From Pelomonas sp. SE-A7 (GTDB lineage Bacteria > Pseudomonadota > Gammaproteobacteria > Burkholderiales > Burkholderiaceae_C), in NCBI RefSeq assembly GCF_030345705.1, contig NZ_JAUASW010000001.1, forward strand, positions 62,001-126,000: a DNA stretch of 64,000 nucleotides, given 5' to 3'. Made by a program: the position numbers and the translations under genes. Every line of letters starts with the position of its first letter. The stretch's first letter is position 1. A model generated the notes under the pieces. It did not search any database. It saw nothing but the letters and a program-made list of their open reading frames with translations, and was not told the origin of the DNA. Shown here piece after piece: positions 16,818 to 24,835 of this stretch.

Positions 16818-17255
16818 TCAGGCGGCGCGGACCGTGGCGGAGTCGACACGAGGGGCGATGCCGGCCCAGGCTTCGCGGATCGGCTGCAACAGCTGCACGC
16901 ATTCCTGCACCGCGCGCGGATCGCTGTGCAGATTGGCATGGGTCAGCCGGGCGCAGGTGTAGACGTAAAGGTCGCGCAGGTCGGCGGCCAGCGGGCCGGC
17001 TTCCAGGTTCAGGCCCGCCTTCAGGCCTTCATCCAGGATGCGCACGGCGCGGGTCAGCGACCGACCCTTGAGCTCCACGTTGCCGTGCTGGATCGCGCCC
17101 AGCGCCTGGTTCATGGCGTCGAACAGGCCGTCGAACAGCAGGCTCACCAGGCGGTGCGGACTGGCGTTGAGCACATCCGTCTCGACGCCGATCTTGTTGT
17201 ACAGGTGGCTGGCACGCAGGTTGCGCGGAGCGAAGGGCGATGCTTGGCCGTACAT
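16818..17255 (-). CDS. fliS: Flagellin chaperone FliS
   Basis: 145 residues. The N-terminus has Y-x-x-x-x-V pattern elements (LYNKIGVETDVLNASPHRLVSLLFDG) and the helix bundle continues with GRSLTRAVRILDEGLKAGLN and DLYVYTCARLTHANL. FliS binds the C-terminus of flagellin in the cytosol and prevents early polymerisation. A strong sigma-28 site lies 35 bases upstream at 17290-17316, so it heads a late operon with fliT, the ycgR-like gene and the pseudopilin. Confidence 0.94.
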   Translation of the reverse strand: MYGQASPFAPRNLRASHLYNKIGVETDVLNASPHRLVSLLFDGLFDAMNQALGAIQHGNVELKGRSLTRAVRILDEGLKAGLNLEAGPLAADLRDLYVYTCARLTHANLHSDPRAVQECVQLLQPIREAWAGIAPRVDSATVRAA

Positions 17256-17289
17256 TGCTGGAGCTTTCCGATGGACCTTGTTGAAAGGA

Positions 17290-17316
17290 TTTTCGGCGCC
17301 CCGGACCCGAACTTGA
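17290..17316 (-). promoter_or_regulatory. Sigma-28 (FliA) promoter for fliS operon
   Basis: On the minus strand TCAAGTTC, 11 bases, GCCGAAAA. Compared with the enteric FliA consensus TAAAGTTT-N11-GCCGATAA this is 6/8 and 7/8 with exact spacing. The -10 ends 35 bases before the fliS start, leaving a leader of about 28 bases. Confidence 0.8.
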
Positions 17317-17405
17317 GGGGGTGTTCGGCAGGATTGGCAGGTAAAGACCGCCCAGTTCCGCCTCGAACCGGCCCGGCGTGAGCTAGTTCTCGGCGTGATC
17401 GGGGC

Positions 17406-18854
17406 TCAGCTGCTGCTCTTGGTGAGCAGAGCCATCTGCTGGGTGACGTAGGTCGACAGCCCGTTCAGCTTGCCCATCTGCGTGTCCAGCGCCGTGTAGC
17501 GGGCGCGCAGCCGGGCCTCGGTCAGGCTGACATGGTCTTCCAGCTGGTCGGCTCGCTTGCCGTTGGCCGTGATCCGCGACTGGATGCCCGCCTGGCGATT
17601 GGTCAGGCTGCCGTCGGTGCTCAGGATGGTGTCGCCGAGTGCACGGAACTGCACGGCCAAACCGTTGTTGCCGGCGTCGCTGGCGTCGATGCCGGAGAAG
17701 AAGCTCTTGACCTGGTCCAGGTTGGTCAGCGCCTTGTCCAGCTTGCTGCTGTTGACCTTGAGCAGGCCGTCGGAGCCGGGATCCAGTCCCAGGTCGGCCA
17801 GGCGTGTCAGGCTGCTGCTGCCCGACAGGGTCGTGCCTGCGCCGGCCAGGTTGCGCAGCTGGCGCTGCAGGCCGTTGACGGTCGAATCGCCCTGCAGGGC
17901 GCCGGCGGTCTTGTTGGCCTGGTCGTACTTGGTCTGGTCGCGGATCATCGTCACCACCGCGTTGTAGTTGGTGACGAATTCGTTGATGGCCTTCTTGATG
18001 CCTTCCTTGTCCTGGTCCACGCTCAGCGTCACGTCGCCGGTGGTCTTTTTGAGCAGGCTGATGTTGAGGCCGTCGATCGCGTCCTTCATCGTGTTGCTCT
18101 CGGACTCCACGGGCATGCCGTTGAGCACGGCCATGGCATTGGCCGCGGCCAGGTTCAGGGCCATGGAGCTGACGCCGACCGTCGGGTCGTAGGCCAGGGC
18201 GGACAGGCCTTCGTCATCGCCGGGGCTGCCGTCGCTGTCGTTGACGCTGATGCGGAAGGCATTGGTCAGGCCGGTTTCGCTCGAGCGGATGACCAGGCGC
18301 GAACCGGAGGCATCGGTGACCACCGAGGCCACGACACCGGCCTTGGCCGCGTTGATCTTGTCGCGGATCTGCGTCAGCTGGTCCTCGCCCGGGGCGATGT
18401 CTATGGTGACGGCCGTGGTGCCGGTCTTGGTCGTGAACTCGGTCTGGTCTTCGTTCCAGCTGCCCAGCTCTATCGTGATCGAACCGCCGCCCAGGGCCGT
18501 GGTGCTGTTGGCGAAGGACTTGGTCGAGAGCGTCTGGGAAGCGGCCAGCTGCGACACCGAGACCGCGATCTTGCCCGGCGTGGTGGCGCTGCCGGCGCTG
18601 ACGGTGACGGCGGTCGAATCGGAAGAGGAGGGCAGACTGGCCTGCCAGGTGGCCGGCTGCGACAGCTTGGAAGCCGAGTCGCGCATGGTGGCCACCGCGC
18701 TTTGCAGCTTGCCCAGCACCGACAGCTGCGTCTTCAGCCCGTCGGTCCGGGTCTGCAACTGGGTGATGGGAGTGCGCTCGGCGGCAACGAGCTTGGTGAT
18801 CAGGGACTCAATGTCCAGACCACTGCCAATGCCTGCCGAAGTGATGGTTGCCAT
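17406..18854 (-). CDS. fliD: Flagellar filament cap protein FliD
   Basis: 482 residues from ATG 18854 (MATITSAGIGSGLDIESLITKLVAAERTP is the usual FliD beginning, given here in part). The N-terminal coiled region, a central variable domain, and the C-terminal FliD_C region (LADLGLDPGSDGLLKVN, RLRARYTALDTQMGKLNG, STYVTQQMA) are all present. Five to six subunits form the cap that guides flagellin folding at the filament tip. It is transcribed alone from a sigma-28 promoter at 18924-18950; the open frame upstream of 18854 is not needed. Confidence 0.95.
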   Translation of the reverse strand: MATITSAGIGSGLDIESLITKLVAAERTPITQLQTRTDGLKTQLSVLGKLQSAVATMRDSASKLSQPATWQASLPSSSDSTAVTVSAGSATTPGKIAVSVSQLAASQTLSTKSFANSTTALGGGSITIELGSWNEDQTEFTTKTGTTAVTIDIAPGEDQLTQIRDKINAAKAGVVASVVTDASGSRLVIRSSETGLTNAFRISVNDSDGSPGDDEGLSALAYDPTVGVSSMALNLAAANAMAVLNGMPVESESNTMKDAIDGLNISLLKKTTGDVTLSVDQDKEGIKKAINEFVTNYNAVVTMIRDQTKYDQANKTAGALQGDSTVNGLQRQLRNLAGAGTTLSGSSSLTRLADLGLDPGSDGLLKVNSSKLDKALTNLDQVKSFFSGIDASDAGNNGLAVQFRALGDTILSTDGSLTNRQAGIQSRITANGKRADQLEDHVSLTEARLRARYTALDTQMGKLNGLSTYVTQQMALLTKSSS

Positions 18855-18923
18855 GTCAGATCTCCAGCCGCCGGGCCTCGGGCAGGATGCCGCGAACCCC
18901 GGCATTTGCCGGTGCTGAACCAT

Positions 18924-18950
18924 TCATCGGCCGGCACCGGAAAAACTTTA
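18924..18950 (-). promoter_or_regulatory. Sigma-28 (FliA) promoter for fliD
   Basis: On the minus strand TAAAGTTT, 11 bases, GCCGATGA: a perfect -35 and 7/8 in the -10. It lies about 70 bases before the fliD start. Its -35 is also the T-rich tail of the terminator that ends flagellin 1. Confidence 0.88.
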
Positions 18951-18972
18951 GGCCGGCTTTACAAACCGGCCT
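18941..18972 (-). terminator. Rho-independent terminator of flagellin 1
   Basis: On the minus strand AGGCCGG, nine-base loop, CCGGCCT, followed by AAAGTTTTT. The stem is seven perfect base pairs. It begins 25 bases after the flagellin 1 stop codon. The T-rich tail coincides with the fliD -35 element. Confidence 0.8.
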
Positions 18973-18996
18973 GAATTTCTTGCCTGGCTCGTGAAA

Positions 18997-19854
18997 TCAG
19001 CCGTTGCGCAGCAGCGAAAGCACCTGCTGCGGCAGCTGGTTGGCCTGGGCCACCATGGCATTGCCGGCCTGCTGCAGGATCTGGGCCCGGCTCAAGGCCG
19101 AGGTTTCTGCCGCGTAGTCGGCGTCCATGATACGGCTGCGAGCGGCGCTCTGGTTCTCGACCGAGATCTGCAGGTTGGCGATCACAGCCTCGAAGCGGTT
19201 CTGGGTCGCACCCAGGGCGGCACGCTGTTCGCTGGCGGTGTTGATCGCCAGGTCGATGTTGTCGATCACCGTGCCCAGCGTGGTCGGGTCCGAGGTGTTG
19301 TCGATGGTGGTCACCGTGGGGTCGGTGATGGCCATGATGGTCGGATCGGCCGTCAGGTCGACCGTGGTCACGTCGATGGTGTCGTTGACCGTCGTGTTGG
19401 GGCCGACCTGGAAGGTCTGCGGCGTGGCGGCATCGGCGCCCAGGATGGTCTTGCCGTTGAAGGTCGTGCCGCGGATGATGCGGTCGATTTCCTTGGCCAG
19501 AGCCTGGAATTCCTTGCCCAGCGAGTCGCGGTCGGCGCTGGTGTTGGTCGCGTTGCGCGCCTGGACCGCCAGCTCACGCATCCGCTGCAGCGTGTCGCTC
19601 ACCTTGGCCAGCGCGCCTTCAGCCGTCTGCGCCAGCGAAATGCCGTCGTTGGCGTTGCGGATGGCGACGTTCATGCCTCGCACCTGAGCGTTCATGCGCT
19701 CAGCGATGGCCAGGCCGGCGGCGTCATCCTTGGCCGAGTTGACCCGCATGCCGGAGGACAGCCGCTGCATCGCCACGGCCAGCGAGCCCTGCGACGAATT
19801 CAGATTTCGCTGGGCGTTGATCGAGGCGATGTTGGTGTTGATGGTTTGGGGCAT
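18997..19854 (-). CDS. fliC: Flagellin 1
   Basis: 285 residues. The conserved N-terminal D0/D1 region (TINTNIASINAQRNLNSS, MQRLSSGMRVNSAKDDAAGL) and C-terminal D1/D0 region (SAARSRIMDADYAAETSALS, QAGNAMVAQANQLPQQVL) are intact. The middle is short and Thr/Asp-rich (TTVDLTADPTIMAITDPT), so surface domains D2/D3 are mostly missing. It is the most divergent of the three flagellins in the variable part and has the extra C-terminal RNG. No good sigma-28 site was seen in the 215 bases upstream, so it may rely on read-through or another promoter. Confidence 0.96.
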   Translation of the reverse strand: MPQTINTNIASINAQRNLNSSQGSLAVAMQRLSSGMRVNSAKDDAAGLAIAERMNAQVRGMNVAIRNANDGISLAQTAEGALAKVSDTLQRMRELAVQARNATNTSADRDSLGKEFQALAKEIDRIIRGTTFNGKTILGADAATPQTFQVGPNTTVNDTIDVTTVDLTADPTIMAITDPTVTTIDNTSDPTTLGTVIDNIDLAINTASEQRAALGATQNRFEAVIANLQISVENQSAARSRIMDADYAAETSALSRAQILQQAGNAMVAQANQLPQQVLSLLRNG

Positions 19855-20069
19855 TTCAGCACTCCTGCAAATTCGGGTCGCCGGGCAGGATTTGACCTAC
19901 CCGATGAACGAATTCTGCGAGTGCCGGAATTTTCCAAAAGCCGGATCAAGCGCGGAAATCACGGCCAAAAAAGAAGCACCAGGCCCCGACCCGGCGGTCG
20001 TTGCCCGATGCTTGCCTGACTTCCGTACCCGCCCACGCGTTCGCGCGCGCGAGGGGAAAACTGGCCTTG

Positions 20070-20909
20070 TTACTGCAGCAGACGCAGCACTTGCTGCGGC
20101 ATCTGGTTGGCCTGGGAAATCATTGCGGTGCCGGCCTGTTGCAGGATGCTGGCGCGGCTGAGGTTGGCCGTTTCGGACGCGAAGTCGGCGTCCATGATGC
20201 GGCTGCGGGCGGCGGTCTGGTTCTCGACCGAGACCATCAGGTTCGAGATCACGGCGTCAAAGCGGTTCTGCGAGGCACCGAACACGGCGCGCTGCGAGTT
20301 CACCGAATTCAGCGCGGTGTCGATGTCGTTGATGATGGTGCCCAGCGAGGCGGCGGTCGAGGTGTCGTCGAAGGTTGCACCGGTGACCGCGGTGATGGTG
20401 GCGTCGGCCGTCAGGTCCGTGGTGACCACGTCGACCACGTCGTTGGAGGTGGTGTTGGCACCGATCTGGAAGGTCTGGGTGCCCGAGTCGGCGGCCAGGA
20501 TGGCCTTGCCGTTGAACGTCGTGCCGGCGACCACGCGGGTGATTTCCTTGGACAGCTCGGCGTACTCCTTGCCCAGCGAGCCCAGGTCGGTCGTCGTGTT
20601 CGTGGAGTTGCGGCCCTGAACCGCCAGTTCACGCATGCGTTGCAGCGCGTCGCCCACCTTGGACAGGGCGCCTTCAGCGGTTTGCGACAGCGAGATGCCG
20701 TCGTTGGCATTGCGGATGGCGACGGTCATGCCGCGCACCTGGGTGTTCATCCGCTCGGCAATGGCCAGGCCGGCGGCGTCGTCCTTGGAAGAGTTGACTC
20801 GCAGGCCTGACGAAAGGCGCTGCATCGAGGTCTGCAGCGAGAGCTGCGACGCGGCCTGCGCACGCTGCGCATTGAGCGATGCCAGGTTGGTATTGATGAT
20901 GGCGGGCAT
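20070..20909 (-). CDS. Flagellin 2
   Basis: 279 residues with complete flagellin N-terminal (NTNLASLNAQRAQAASQLSL, MQRLSSGLRVNSSKDDAAGL) and C-terminal (TAARSRIMDADFASETANLS, QAGTAMISQANQMPQQVL) domains. The central part is short and closely resembles flagellin 3 (TFQIGANTTSNDVVDVVTTDLTAD is the region, described here in part). It carries an Asn-Ser-Thr-rich turn. A sigma-28 site lies about 195 bases upstream, giving a long untranslated leader. It is a paralogue produced by tandem duplication. Confidence 0.95.
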   Translation of the reverse strand: MPAIINTNLASLNAQRAQAASQLSLQTSMQRLSSGLRVNSSKDDAAGLAIAERMNTQVRGMTVAIRNANDGISLSQTAEGALSKVGDALQRMRELAVQGRNSTNTTTDLGSLGKEYAELSKEITRVVAGTTFNGKAILAADSGTQTFQIGANTTSNDVVDVVTTDLTADATITAVTGATFDDTSTAASLGTIINDIDTALNSVNSQRAVFGASQNRFDAVISNLMVSVENQTAARSRIMDADFASETANLSRASILQQAGTAMISQANQMPQQVLRLLQ

Positions 20910-21103
20910 GATGCAATCCTTTCGGTGTCTAAGGTTTCGGTTCCTTGTCCGTAGCCTCTAGCGGTTCGACAACAGGCTCTGGCTTGCGCCATGGCCTCCT
21001 CACCGTCCGCATCCGAACTAACGCCTTCGTGACGCATGCACGAATCGTCGGTCGGCTGACCGGACAACGCAGTCCTTGATACGTTTCGGACCCGTTGGAG
21101 GTG

Positions 21104-21130
21104 TTATCGACGACACCTGGATCGACTTAA
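21104..21130 (-). promoter_or_regulatory. Sigma-28 (FliA) promoter for flagellin 2
   Basis: On the minus strand TTAAGTCG, 11 bases, GTCGATAA: 5/8 and 7/8 against the enteric consensus with exact spacing. It implies a leader of roughly 190 bases before the flagellin 2 start. Confidence 0.7.
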
Positions 21131-21154
21131 ATCCTTTCTTGCATAGCGACGCCG

Positions 21155-21176
21155 GCCCGACCCTCTTGGGTCGGGC
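21155..21176 (-). terminator. Likely terminator hairpin after flagellin 3
   Basis: A perfect nine-base stem GCCCGACCC/GGGTCGGGC with a four-base loop lies 90 bases downstream of the flagellin 3 stop. There is no clear T tract directly after it on the minus strand, so it may act as an RNA-stabilising 3' hairpin rather than a classical terminator. Confidence 0.55.
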
Positions 21177-21265
21177 GGCGTTCTCAGGGGGCTTGTGCTG
21201 GCGGAGTGACTACATCCGCGCTTTGAATTTCGGTGCTTGTCAGGGCCAGCGGGGCTGGCCCAGGG

Positions 21266-22105
21266 TCATCGAAGAAGCGACAGGACGTTCTGTGGCATCT
21301 GATTCGCCTGGGCGATCATTGCCGTGCCGGCCTGCTGCAGGATCTGCGCGCGGCTCAGGTTGGCGGTCTCGCTGGCGAAGTCGGCGTCCATGATGCGGCT
21401 GCGGGCCGCGCTCTGGTTCTCGACCGAAATCATCAGGTTGGAGATCACGGCGTCGAAGCGGTTCTGCGAGGCGCCCAGCGTGGCGCGCTCACCGTTGACC
21501 GTGTTGATCGCCTTGTCGATGTTGTCGATGATGGTGCCCAGGGAGGCCGAGGTCGACGTGTTGTCGAAGGTGGCACCGGTCACGGCCGTCACGTCGGCAT
21601 CGGCGGTCATGTCCTTGGTGGTCACGTCCACCGTGTCGTTGGCCGTCGTGTTGGCGCCGATCTGGAAGGTCTGGGTGCCCGAGGCGCCGGCCAGGATGGC
21701 GCGGCCGTTGAAGGTCGTGCCGCCGGTGACGCGGGTGATTTCCTTGGCCAGCTCACCGAATTCCTTGCCCAGCGAGTCCAGGTCGGAGGTGGTGTTGGTG
21801 GCGTTGCGGCCCTGGACCGCCAGTTCGCGCATGCGCTGCAGGGCGTCGCCGACCTTGGACAGTGCGCCTTCGGCCGTCTGCGCCAGCGAGATGCCGTCGT
21901 TGGCGTTGCGGACCGCGACGTTCATGCCGCGGACCTGGGTGTTCATGCGTTCGGCGATCGCCAGGCCGGCGGCGTCATCCTTGGCGGAATTGACGCGCAG
22001 ACCCGAGGACAACCGCTGCATGGCGGTGGCCAGCGCCCCCTGCGAGGTCGCAATGTTTCGCTGGGAATTCAGCGAGTTGATGTTGGTGTTAATGATGGCG
22101 GGCAT
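21266..22105 (-). CDS. Flagellin 3
   Basis: 279 residues, very similar to flagellin 2 throughout. The N-terminus (NTNINSLNSQRNIATSQGAL, MQRLSSGLRVNSAKDDAAGL) and C-terminus (QILQQAGTAMIAQANQMPQN) are intact, and the central domain is reduced (TVDVTTKDMTADADVTAVTG). Expected to be exported with FliS and assembled in the filament. It lies at the head of the flagellin array with its own sigma-28-like promoter and a long structured leader. Confidence 0.96.
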   Translation of the reverse strand: MPAIINTNINSLNSQRNIATSQGALATAMQRLSSGLRVNSAKDDAAGLAIAERMNTQVRGMNVAVRNANDGISLAQTAEGALSKVGDALQRMRELAVQGRNATNTTSDLDSLGKEFGELAKEITRVTGGTTFNGRAILAGASGTQTFQIGANTTANDTVDVTTKDMTADADVTAVTGATFDNTSTSASLGTIIDNIDKAINTVNGERATLGASQNRFDAVISNLMISVENQSAARSRIMDADFASETANLSRAQILQQAGTAMIAQANQMPQNVLSLLR

Positions 22106-22145
22106 GATTTGCTCCTGTTTCAGCTGCTAGACGAATGGCTAGGAC

Positions 22146-22291
22146 CCGTGCCTCGTACCCCCACGGAACAAGGCTGACGTGAACCGAGCGCCCTTGCGGG
22201 CTCTCGAGACATGGCTGTCCCCGGCCTTGCGGCCAGCGACCTCCATACCGCCCGGCAAAGTCCTCCATCCAGCCGCACACCCTCGCGGGTG
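22146..22291 (-). promoter_or_regulatory. Structured 5' leader of flagellin 3 with three GNRA-loop hairpins
   Basis: Read as minus-strand RNA, in order: CACCC-GCGA-GGGUG (22278-22291); a six-pair stem around GGCC-GCAA-GGCC with one U-G pair (22221-22236); a nine-position stem closing on CCC-GCAA-GGG with one mismatch (22185-22206); and a CCGUG/CACGG stem with an 11-base loop (22146-22166). The first three have GNRA tetraloops. All lie between the proposed promoter and the flagellin 3 start. A role in mRNA stability or translation control is inference. Confidence 0.45.
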
Positions 22292-22348
22292 CCCGACCTA
22301 CGGCCTATCCACCGGACCACGCGTCTGTTTCCAGACCCGTTGGATTGG

Positions 22349-22376
22349 GTATCGGACAGCGCCAAGCGGAACTTGA
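22349..22376 (-). promoter_or_regulatory. Probable sigma-28 promoter for flagellin 3
   Basis: On the minus strand TCAAGTTC, 12 bases, TCCGATAC. Each half matches the consensus at 6/8 but the spacer is one base longer than in the other sites here. It implies a leader of about 235 bases. Confidence 0.55.
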
Positions 22377-22694
22377 GCGCTGTTTGTCAATAGGCTGGAT
22401 CGGTCGAAAAGCGCCGTGACTTTCTGCCAGTTCATCGCTTCGCCGTGGGGGTGCAACAGGAGCGGGTGCCGAAGCGGACGGCTGGCGGGTGAGGGCGCCT
22501 TCGTGGCGGGGGGGCTTGCTCTGTGGGGGTCGGGTCCTTCTGTCTAGCGTTCGAGATGCTGAAACAGGCTGCACGGCCGGGATTCCCGGGGCGCGCCGCC
22601 ATGTACAGGATTTCGGCTCGTCCTGGTCTGGACAGGCTTGGATGAAGCCGGCTGAAGCAGCGCTTTTCTCACGAATGAGCAGTTCGGGTCTGCC

Positions 22695-22721
22695 TAAAGT
22701 TTGTTCCATCGTGGCCGATAC
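22695..22721 (+). promoter_or_regulatory. Sigma-28 (FliA) promoter for the TPR/glycosylation genes
   Basis: TAAAGTTT, 11 bases, GCCGATAC: a perfect -35, 7/8 in the -10 and exact spacing. It is the best or joint best sigma-28 site in the window and points at the TPR gene starting 70 bases downstream. Confidence 0.88.
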
Positions 22722-22791
22722 GCGCGCACTCGCGCCTGTTTTGGAATCTTGTTCGGCTGAGGCCTCGATTCACTCTTGAATGGAGATTTCA

Positions 22792-23322
22792 ATGCACGCA
22801 CGCAAGACGCCACTGGCCGCTGCCGAACCGCAGCTGAGCCCCGAAATCCGTGAGGAGGCCGCCATGCTGCTGGCCGCCGCTCGCAACGCCGCCTTTGCCG
22901 AAGCCAGCCAGGGACGGCTGGGCCATGGCCTGGACCTGCTCCATGCCGCGCTGCAGCAAGAACCCAAGAGCCATGAGCTGCTCAGCGACATGGCCGCCCT
23001 GTTGCTCAGCGCCGGCGAGCTGCAGCATGCCGTGTCGCAAGCCCGCAAGGCGCTGGAGATCTCGCCCTTCCACGGGCCCAGCCTCTATGCCCTCGGCTTT
23101 GCGTTGTCCGGCCTGGGTGAAACCATCGAGGCCCGCGCGCAGCTGCAGAAGCTGACCCATGGTCCGGCCCTGAACAGCCTGGTGTCGGAAGCGCCCGAGC
23201 TGCTGGTGCTGGCCCAGACCGAGCTGGCCCGCCTGGAAACCGCAACACCGGCCAGCGTGCCCGCCGCGGTGCAGCTGATGATCAAGGAGCTGGCCGAGGT
23301 CGGCCGCCCCAGCGCTCCCTGA
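22792..23322 (+). CDS. TPR-repeat protein, flagellar late-gene associated
   Basis: 176 residues from ATG 22792, which has GGAG seven bases upstream; ATG 22780 is in frame but poorly spaced. Residues about 40-115 look like two or three tetratricopeptide repeats (HGLDLLHAALQQEPKSHELL; GELQHAVSQARKALEISPFHGPSLYALGFAL). No signal peptide or membrane segment is visible. It is probably a cytoplasmic scaffold protein. It lies directly behind a sigma-28 promoter and 15 bases before the glycosyltransferase/methyltransferase gene, so a role in flagellin modification is a reasonable guess, not a demonstrated one. Confidence 0.75.
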   Translation: MHARKTPLAAAEPQLSPEIREEAAMLLAAARNAAFAEASQGRLGHGLDLLHAALQQEPKSHELLSDMAALLLSAGELQHAVSQARKALEISPFHGPSLYALGFALSGLGETIEARAQLQKLTHGPALNSLVSEAPELLVLAQTELARLETATPASVPAAVQLMIKELAEVGRPSAP

Positions 23323-23337
23323 ACCCCGGATTCCAGC

Positions 23338-24813
23338 TTGAGCCGCCTGCACCTCTGCATCCTGCAGCCGGCAGGAGACCTCCATGCGCTCGGTTTCCTG
23401 GACCAGGCGCGCTATTTCCGTTACCAGTTCCGTCGCCTCGGGGCTGAGCTCAGCCTGGGAAAGAACCGGCTGCGGCATGACGCCATCAATATCGTGTTCG
23501 GCGCCCACCTGGGTTTCGATGCCGAACTGCTGAAGCGATACCGCTGCGCCTTCGTCAACCTGGAGCAACTGGGTGAGGGCGGTGCCCAGCTGGCACCCGC
23601 CTACCTGGAGCTGCTGCGCACGAACTGCGTGCTGGAGTACGACGGCGACAACCGCACCGCCTACGGCCAGCCGGACGCACCGCTGCTGCCCTTGCTGCAC
23701 GCCCCGTACCTGGCTGACATCGAACCGATGCCGCTGGAGCAGCGGCCGTTCGACCTGCTCTTCTTCGGCATCCTGAACGAGCGCCGCGCCCGCATGCTGG
23801 CCCGCATCGAGGCCCAGGGCGTGCAGGTGGCGCAATTCGACTCGCCGCTTTACGGGCCGGAGCGCGATGACTACATCCGCCTGTCCAAGGCGGTCTTCAA
23901 TGCCCACTACTACGCCAGCAGCCGCTTCGAGCAGACGCGGGTGGCGCATTGCCTGTCGCTGGGCACGCCGGTGATCGCCGAGCGCGGACCGGCAACCCGG
24001 CCGCATGCATCCTTCGAGGACGCGGTTCACTGGGTGGACGAGGCCAGCCTGGCCGACTTCTTCGCCCATCGCTTCGGCAAGGACGAGTTCTATGCGCAGA
24101 GCCGTAAGCAGCTGCAGCACTTCGTGGCGGCCGACCCGCTCGACGACTACCGCCTGGCACTCCAGCATCTGGAGCAGGCCCTGCCGGCGCGCGCGGCCGA
24201 GGTCTGGCGACCGGTCTGGCTCAACCTGGGCTCGGGCAAGGACTACAAGCCGGGCTTCCTGAATGTCGACATCCTGGAGTCGGCCCAGCCGGATCTGCTG
24301 CTGGACCTGGCCCGGCCGCTGGATTTGCCGCTGCGGGCGCACAGCGCGCTCGCTGGCGAGCTGTCTCTGGAAGCTGGCCAGCTGGAAATCGTCTACGCCA
24401 ACAATGTGCTGGAGCATGTGGGCGACCTGCCGCAGCTGATGGGCAATCTGCTGAACCTGCTGCAGCTCGGTGGCGAGGCCGAGATCGAGGTGCCTTACGA
24501 GAAGGCGCCGGCCGCCTGGCAGGACCCGACCCATGTGCGAGCCATGAACGAGCACAGCTGGCGCTACTACTGCGACTGGTTCTGGTACCTGGGCTGGTTC
24601 GAGCACCGCTTCGAGCTGATCGAATTCACCTGGCTGGACGAGCAGGTCCAGCCCTGCGAGCAGGACTTCGCTTCTTTCATGCGCGTCGTGCTGCGCAAGA
24701 TCGAGACCACGCCCCATGAGCGCAACAAGGTGCGCCTGCTGCGGGCCGATTTCGGCGGTCTGCCCGAGGACTGGCCGGTGCGCGGCGCGCCCGGCGTACC
24801 CGGCAGTTCGTGA
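23338..24813 (+). CDS. Glycosyltransferase-like / SAM methyltransferase fusion protein
   Basis: 491 residues from TTG 23338; an in-frame stop sits just upstream (the TPR gene stop) and no ATG is near, so TTG is the only sensible start. Residues 1-275 resemble a GT-B type glycosyltransferase (FDLLFFGILNERRARML; SKAVFNAHYYASSRFEQTRVAHCLSLGTPVIAERG, described in parts). Residues 295-450 look like a class I methyltransferase (WLNLGSGKDYKPGFLNVDI, ANNVLEHVGDLPQLMGNLL, GGEAEIEVPYE). Such fusions are known in glycan assembly. Placed behind flagellins and a sigma-28 promoter, it probably modifies flagellin glycans; the substrate is unknown. Confidence 0.72.
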   Translation: MSRLHLCILQPAGDLHALGFLDQARYFRYQFRRLGAELSLGKNRLRHDAINIVFGAHLGFDAELLKRYRCAFVNLEQLGEGGAQLAPAYLELLRTNCVLEYDGDNRTAYGQPDAPLLPLLHAPYLADIEPMPLEQRPFDLLFFGILNERRARMLARIEAQGVQVAQFDSPLYGPERDDYIRLSKAVFNAHYYASSRFEQTRVAHCLSLGTPVIAERGPATRPHASFEDAVHWVDEASLADFFAHRFGKDEFYAQSRKQLQHFVAADPLDDYRLALQHLEQALPARAAEVWRPVWLNLGSGKDYKPGFLNVDILESAQPDLLLDLARPLDLPLRAHSALAGELSLEAGQLEIVYANNVLEHVGDLPQLMGNLLNLLQLGGEAEIEVPYEKAPAAWQDPTHVRAMNEHSWRYYCDWFWYLGWFEHRFELIEFTWLDEQVQPCEQDFASFMRVVLRKIETTPHERNKVRLLRADFGGLPEDWPVRGAPGVPGSS

Positions 24814-24835
24814 AATCTCGACGGTGCTGTAGGAA

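Larger units (their letters stand above)
20910..21265. other. 356-base gap between flagellins 2 and 3: promoter, leader and terminator
   Basis: No gene is seen here. Reading the minus strand from flagellin 3 there is a strong hairpin at 21155-21176, then the flagellin 2 sigma-28 promoter at 21104-21130, then about 190 bases of untranslated leader. The leader contains several short inverted repeats, for example CGGTC/GACCG near 21050, but none stands out. Confidence 0.7.
22106..22791. other. 686-base divergent region between flagellin 3 and the TPR gene
   Basis: No convincing gene is present. It holds the flagellin 3 leader with several hairpins (22145-22291), a minus-strand sigma-28-like site at 22349-22376 and a strong plus-strand sigma-28 site at 22695-22721. 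The piece from about 22380 to 22690 shows no feature I can name; open frames there are short and have no coding signature. Confidence 0.7.

Noticed and set aside
19866..19895. TCAAATCC with CCCGAATT before flagellin 1 as a sigma-28 promoter
   Set aside because: The spacer is ten bases, the -10 is weak and the start would fall on the ribosome site, leaving almost no leader.
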